A stretch of DNA of 25,783 nucleotides from contig DGTR01000032.1 in the NCBI GenBank assembly GCA_002394395.1, forward strand, positions 1 through 25,783. Direction: 5' to 3'. This document shows, in pieces, positions 22,101-25,783 of the stretch. The translations under genes and the position numbers were made by a program. Source of the stretch: Bacteroidales bacterium UBA4331. Lineage in GTDB: Bacteria; Bacteroidota; Bacteroidia; Bacteroidales; Paludibacteraceae. Every line of letters starts with the position of its first letter. Within the stretch, counting starts at the first letter, position 1. The notes under the pieces were generated by a model, which did no database searches, was not told the DNA's origin, and saw only the letters and a list, made by a program, of their open reading frames with translations.

Positions 22101-25062
22101 GTATTGGGGACGCGGCGCGTTCGGTTTGCCGTGGAAGTCGATAGGTTCACACTACAATGTTTACAACGAAGGCGCACATTGGTTCCGTGGCACCTTTGAT
22201 GGTCAGGGACATGTGATTTACGGTATATACCAAGAGACCACCGGTATGCCCAGTGACAACGCAGGTTTGTTCGGATGGGTTGGTGACGGTGCGGTGATCA
22301 AGAATGTGGGTATCGCGGCTTCGTGTCTGGATTATCAAAACTATGACACACGCGGTCAAGTGGATGATGCCACTGCCTATTGGGAAGGATGCGGCAACCG
22401 TCAATCTGCGCCTCCGCGTGTCGGTATGCTGGCAAGTTATGTAGTTGATTCCGTCATAATCGACCAATGCTACTCGGAAGGAAATATGTTTGTACAATCG
22501 GGAGGTTACCGTGGCATAGGCGGATTGATCGCACAATTGGGCGATGAATTCTATTACAAGACAGGCAAAGTGACCAACTGCTACTCGCGTGTGGATGTGT
22601 ATAACACGAGTGTAACAGATTCGATTGATTATGAGCCTGTGGATTATGGTTTTGCAGCATTGGGCAAACAGGTTCCTATTACGCAATGTTATAGTGCCGG
22701 ACACACTTACCACTCTTTCGCCAATTCCAATAACTCATACGGTGACAGTGTGCAAAACTGCTACTTCGACAAAGAGTTGGTACAAGTAAAGGACTACTAT
22801 TCATGGGGCGGTACTAATCACTATGTCGGAGATCCGAAGACGACGAATGAGATGCATGCTAAGGCGACCTACCAGAACTGGGATTTCGACTCTATTTGGG
22901 GACGCAACGAAACGATTAACGACGGCTATCCGTACTTACGTATCTTCCATGAAGGAGCACCATCAGATAGCCCGGACCCGATTATTGTAACCGGTATATC
23001 GCTCAATGTGACGGATACCATGTTGATTACCGGACAGACCTTGCAGATGGTGGCTACGGTGACACCGGAAAACGCGGAGAACAAGAAAGTGATTTGGACG
23101 GCTACTACATGGGGTACCGGCAGTGATTATTTCTCCGATGAATGGTTCGAAATGGACGAGAACGGGTTCATCACAACCCATGTGGATTTAAGTGGGGGGT
23201 ACAGCGGTCGCTCCGGTAAGATACGTGTCATTGCCACCACCGAAGAAGGTGAATATACCGCCGAGTGTTTGCTCACTATTAGGCAACCGCAACTCTATAT
23301 AAAAAATGTAGCAGGTAGGCGAGTCGGCGAAACGGAATGGGATACGCAATGTACAGGAATAGGGATAGAGAACTTTGAGTATCTGGTAATGGCTTATACG
23401 AATCCGGATGATGAGCATATCGAAGTAACATGGTCCGTTGATGATACCAATGTGCTGGAGGTTACGGAATTAAGCGACACTATTTATGACATTCCGGAAG
23501 CATACACCTCCACCAGACATTATTGCGCACGTGCAATCGTACGCGCTAAGCAAGCGGCTGCAAACAACGTATATCTCTATGCTACGCACGCGAACGGTCT
23601 AACTGCTAATTTATGGACCAGACCGCAGTTATTTGAGTTGAGTGACATATGGATTTGCAAATCGCCGGCATCCTACCACATGAGTCCTGACACCTATATG
23701 GATGCAGGCAGTCAGCAGCAATTGGATTATCTCTTATATAAAGGAGAAGGTTACAACATGACATCAACCAAGTATATCAGCTATCTGCCTACGCTCGAAT
23801 GGTCTTCGTCCGACCAGAGTGTGCTGACGGTGGATCAGAACGGTCTCGTCACAGCGGTTGGACCTGGTAGTGCTACCATCACCCTGACGGCTGTAGGAAC
23901 TTCTATCTCCTATACAACTGACGCCATCACAGTCTCTGCCGTTGAACCGACCGGTATCCAGATTAACGAAGGAGACGGATGGACAACCCTTGAGTTACGC
24001 GAAGGAGAGACTTTCCAATTGACCGCAACCATTACGCCGGCCAATACCACCGATAAGACGGTGACTTGGCGTTCGAGTAACACGGCGTATGCCACGGTCG
24101 ATCAGAACGGATTGGTAACCGCCGTTAAGGGTAGCAGTTATGGCAATTATCTGACCATCTATGCCCGTACCGCCAATGGACGCGAAGCATCCGTGGGCTT
24201 TAAGATATTGGGTGTTCCAGTCCAAGCAGTTATACTCAATACCCATGAGTTAGAACTGTATGTCAGCGAGACTTTCCAACTGAATGCAACGGTTCTTCCG
24301 GCTAACGCTTCTGACAAGACGGTGACTTGGTCAACTTCTTCCGTTTCGATAGCCTCGGTAGATCATCAAAATGGTCTGATAACGGCTAAAAATCCGGGCA
24401 CCGTGGATATTATCGCCTGCGTAGGTACGTTCGGCAATGAGCTCTACGATACTTGCCACGTGACTGTCAAACCGCATGACCTCATTCTCAGTGACCATGA
24501 ACTGACTATGTATGTGGGTGAAACGTATCAGATGGATGCTATCATCTATCCGGAAGAGGATCTCAGGATTAGTTGGAGTTCGAGAAATAGAGCTGTTGCT
24601 GCAGTATCGGACGGCTTGGTAACGGCGGTTGCGGAAGGTAATACGCAGATCATTGCCCGAATCCGTAGTGGTAGCCAATATGTATATGATACCTGCCAAG
24701 TCAGAGTTATTGACGAGGAAACATCCCTATATACCATTCGCTTCTTGAACTATAACGGCGTTGAGTTATATAGTACGCAAGTGGTGGAAGGTGAGGTGCC
24801 TGTCTATAGAGGTGCTACCCCGACGAAGCCGGAAGATGACAACTATACCTACACGTTCAGCGGTTGGACTCCTGAGATCGTACCAGCTGCAGCTAATGCA
24901 GATTATACTGCTCAATTTACGGCTACTGGGAAAACGCTCGTAGGCATTGAGGACATTCCTGCTTCCGGCTCTGCCGCACCGCGTAAGATCACGATAGACG
25001 GCGTCATCTACATCCTCCGCGGGGAGAAGGTTTATACCCTCACAGGGCAAGAAGTAAGGTAA
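19135..25062 (+). CDS. Giant secreted surface protein with beta-helix, Flg_new and Ig-like domains
   Basis: The 1975-residue protein has a signal peptide ending near AMQAQ (residue 20). Three beta-helix/GLUG-like modules each start with a Y-L-I...QL..L pattern: about 41-500, 527-815 and 918-1275. Their rungs contain recurring NC or KC positions (VIRNCHVEG, LIENCSATV, VIRNCTSAG). An InlB/Flg_new-type repeat (NFESNGGT to TLYARW) spans about 832-898 and a degenerate one lies near 1865-1930. Between them are Ig-like Big_2 domains beginning near 1286, 1550, 1607, 1697 and 1782, with the LTATITPANTTDKTVTW signature. The C-terminus is ITIDGVIYILRGEKVYT then LTGQEVR, the tail shared with other secreted proteins here. 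It is likely a cell-surface or adhesion protein; the ligand is unknown. It is transcribed alone from a promoter with a long folded leader and ends at a strong terminator. Confidence 0.9.
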   Translation: MKKHLFFALALLFAVAMQAQTYWNGTSNKTFSGSGTQTDPYLIGTPEQLAGLAERTNVDKEDFAGQYIKLTADIYLTNFNDSDTAAWKEWEPIAHSLMQWNVGTDNGYFRGHFDGDGHTVYNLYYGAGMNWADDWNPNDFDIDLSAYDFSVVNKALFVNLDGGTIENLNIANAKMAGVNQALLVLNAEANSVIRNCHVEGELRGTQSSCNGLAHTNKGLIENCSATVNTNLQGGGAFVGTNDSTGVIRNCTSAGFMRCTMSDGSGFVSVNNGLIEKCTANVHVQALGGPDAQTNAVGGHTFRYRSGAGFVGTNTGLIRECAALGNVDGEGATGNYIWYSGIAGFAYRNWGGRIESSYCTGTLRNVSDSTGVGGNPQIAHFCYDNGYNAAHYSDDMARGDIWNCYATSTIVYHNAEEYLLSIHAFTGSFHDYGGFDAWMMEPSTHYGCYFPNESLPTVSTQASTAWNGTGKPLAQMKTQAFVDTLNMLASLLGTSQWELRDCLPRPTGVYLTDATVFFAGGDGTKANPYLISNKQELENLRWLVQQGMTFKGKYIRQTDDIALNAPRSEWGITAPKQWIPIGSPNSHPWYSNANPMEFDGVYDGGFHEVKNMYISNLLRQQGLFGRVNRGAQLRNLGVTDAYIRAAGDIGILAGKIENEPIVIQCWTSGDIATQGQEAWNLGAILGNQPGESFILNCSSSAKLTGGNSRISAYVDAVYGGFNSWGQDTLVNFLFTGCMNDGNDGSFGRFQYRENFFADKEKAKVEHLGDGMIGVANSTEWTQSKELVNIYNYSVTRWNERHAGNDDLQLHYWEWRENDYPRVAADANWKPDVKINFESNGGTHVTPKYIYAGVKLLPPQRPLRDGYIFAGWYKDAGLTQFFDWKTERPAANITLYARWIEDKRWEIDITPFQNEFTNEYHIQNAAQLRGLAAMQNGLWDWGGRIDDCNGTSPKLVYPSAPLSQILVPVSFEGKTIVLDNDIVLCDTTDWQYWGRGAFGLPWKSIGSHYNVYNEGAHWFRGTFDGQGHVIYGIYQETTGMPSDNAGLFGWVGDGAVIKNVGIAASCLDYQNYDTRGQVDDATAYWEGCGNRQSAPPRVGMLASYVVDSVIIDQCYSEGNMFVQSGGYRGIGGLIAQLGDEFYYKTGKVTNCYSRVDVYNTSVTDSIDYEPVDYGFAALGKQVPITQCYSAGHTYHSFANSNNSYGDSVQNCYFDKELVQVKDYYSWGGTNHYVGDPKTTNEMHAKATYQNWDFDSIWGRNETINDGYPYLRIFHEGAPSDSPDPIIVTGISLNVTDTMLITGQTLQMVATVTPENAENKKVIWTATTWGTGSDYFSDEWFEMDENGFITTHVDLSGGYSGRSGKIRVIATTEEGEYTAECLLTIRQPQLYIKNVAGRRVGETEWDTQCTGIGIENFEYLVMAYTNPDDEHIEVTWSVDDTNVLEVTELSDTIYDIPEAYTSTRHYCARAIVRAKQAAANNVYLYATHANGLTANLWTRPQLFELSDIWICKSPASYHMSPDTYMDAGSQQQLDYLLYKGEGYNMTSTKYISYLPTLEWSSSDQSVLTVDQNGLVTAVGPGSATITLTAVGTSISYTTDAITVSAVEPTGIQINEGDGWTTLELREGETFQLTATITPANTTDKTVTWRSSNTAYATVDQNGLVTAVKGSSYGNYLTIYARTANGREASVGFKILGVPVQAVILNTHELELYVSETFQLNATVLPANASDKTVTWSTSSVSIASVDHQNGLITAKNPGTVDIIACVGTFGNELYDTCHVTVKPHDLILSDHELTMYVGETYQMDAIIYPEEDLRISWSSRNRAVAAVSDGLVTAVAEGNTQIIARIRSGSQYVYDTCQVRVIDEETSLYTIRFLNYNGVELYSTQVVEGEVPVYRGATPTKPEDDNYTYTFSGWTPEIVPAAANADYTAQFTATGKTLVGIEDIPASGSAAPRKITIDGVIYILRGEKVYTLTGQEVR

Positions 25063-25063
25063 A

Positions 25064-25094
25064 GTACAAAGGGACAATGTACAAAGGAACAAAG
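25064..25094. repeat. Short tandem repeat after the giant gene
   Basis: GTACAAA, GGGACAAT, GTACAAA, GGAACAAA alternate with 7-8 nt spacing directly after the stop codon and run into the terminator stem. Confidence 0.5.
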
Positions 25095-25130
25095 CGGGCG
25101 GCTCGATGAGAGAGTCGCCCGCTTGTTTTA
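25092..25130 (+). terminator. Terminator of the giant gene
   Basis: AAGCGGGCG-CTC pairs with GAG-CGCCCGCTT around a short loop (one bulge), followed by GTTTTAG. Confidence 0.85.
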
Positions 25131-25173
25131 GTTATCCCTTTTCTGCCTGTACCGGCCTCTTCTTGCCTATTTT

Positions 25174-25216
25174 TGCAAATAAATTTGCATATTTCAAAAA
25201 AAAGTTGTATTTTTGC
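25174..25216 (+). promoter_or_regulatory. Promoter with overlapping palindrome, second LRR gene
   Basis: TTTG (25184-25187), 20 nt, TATTTTTGC (25208-25216), with the same TGCAAAT-AA-ATTTGCA palindrome (25174-25189) as at 18751-18766. Outside this block the upstream sequences of the two genes differ. Confidence 0.8.
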
Positions 25217-25439
25217 AGCGCAAAATGTAACCCCTGAGCTCAGCAGCGTAAAAAAGCGGTGAGAAATATAGACATATTGAAAAAAAGCGTTTATTGACGA
25301 AATATCATCGTCCCTCTCCGAACGGTGCTTCCGAGCACTCCGGGAAATTGATTTTCTGGAACTTTGATAACTCGACAACTCAATGTCCCGATATATCGAA
25401 AAACAACAAACAGCAATATTAAATATAATCAATAACATT
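25217..25439 (+). promoter_or_regulatory. 5' leader homologous to that of the giant gene
   Basis: The first 55 nt match 18794-18850 almost base for base. The small hairpin keeps its pairing through a G:T to A:T change. Further on, TTGATTTTCTGGAACTTTGA (25348-25367) aligns with TTGATTCTTCAGAACTTCGA (18907-18926). The 3' partner strand of the large stem is absent here. A hairpin GTGCT-TCCG-AGCAC is seen near 25326-25339. Confidence 0.55.
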
Positions 25440-25783
25440 ATGAAAAAACTCTTCACCCTATTGCTCGCTGTAGCAGCCGGCATGGGAACCATATTCGCTT
25501 GGGACTATGAACACGTCCAAATCGGCAATTTGTATTACAACCTCGATGCCGCCAGCCAAACGGCAGAAGTAACTTCGCAAAATAGTAGCAATCCATATTG
25601 GTCAACTACTATTACAACAGCCAATATCCCCTCTTCGGTGGAATACAATTCAGTGACCTATATCGTCACTAGCATTGGAGATGATGCTTTCTATGGTTGC
25701 AGCGGTTTGACCTCTGTAACGATTCCCAATAGCGTCACAAGCATTGAATGGGAGGCTTTCTCTGGTTGCAGCGGTTTGACCTC
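25440..25783 (+). CDS. Secreted BspA-like leucine-rich repeat protein, 5' part
   Basis: The first 114 residues are present; the gene continues past the window. A signal peptide (MKKLFTLLLAVAAGMGTIFA) is followed by a short N-terminal domain and the first LRR_5 repeats (YIVTSIGDDAFYGCSGL, then TSVTIPNSVTSI). The N-terminal domain with IGNLYYNLD is the usual entry segment of BspA-type proteins in Bacteroidales. It shares promoter and leader with the giant gene, which suggests co-regulation of surface proteins. Confidence 0.9.
   Translation, partial: MKKLFTLLLAVAAGMGTIFAWDYEHVQIGNLYYNLDAASQTAEVTSQNSSNPYWSTTITTANIPSSVEYNSVTYIVTSIGDDAFYGCSGLTSVTIPNSVTSIEWEAFSGCSGLT

Overview
The window looks like a chromosomal segment of a gut-type member of the Bacteroidales. 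Seven promoters fit the Bacteroidota consensus TTTG or TTG, then 20 nt, then TAnnTTTG, with an exact 20-nt spacer. Shine-Dalgarno sites are mostly absent. There is a complete Na+-NQR operon, and the secreted proteins are BspA-type leucine-rich repeat and Ig-like/beta-helix types. Family assignments come from reading the translations; no database was searched.

Layout. (1) 1-4274, minus strand: a hemolysin III-type membrane protein, valS and a pectinesterase cut by the window edge, closely packed and probably one operon. (2) 4320-5151: a graveyard of five gene 3' ends on alternating strands. (3) 5136-8640: an accessory island with a BspA-like LRR protein, a large hairpin, a three-gene overlapping DUF3791/DUF3990-type module (probable ADP-ribosyltransferase-fold toxin system) and a small basic protein of unknown function. 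(4) 8640-9000: hairpins and a second copy of the nqrF 3' end. (5) 9055-14821, minus strand: nqrABCDEF, the sodium-pumping NADH:quinone oxidoreductase. (6) 14822-18465: an AAA/DUF4143 ATPase with a duplicated operator-like element, then two minus-strand genes, a small unknown protein and a DUF3987-type ATPase typical of mobile elements. (7) 18466-25783: two secreted surface-protein genes, a 1975-residue beta-helix/Ig-like protein and the start of another LRR protein. Both sit behind homologous promoters and long 5' leaders.

Main observations. The last 27 codons of nqrF occur three times in the same orientation. All three encode the same peptide, and the differences are synonymous. Two copies also carry the same hairpin and bracket the 3.7-kb toxin/LRR island, which resembles integration at the nqrF 3' end. 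The 5' leader of the giant protein gene can fold into an 18-bp long-range stem enclosing a GNRA hairpin and a 12-bp stem; part of this leader is conserved before the second surface-protein gene. Short tandem repeats with 7-8 nt units recur in genes (valS, nqrA, pectinesterase) and between them. One C-terminal motif ends three otherwise unrelated secreted proteins or fragments.

No tRNA, rRNA, CRISPR array, integrase or transposase was recognised.
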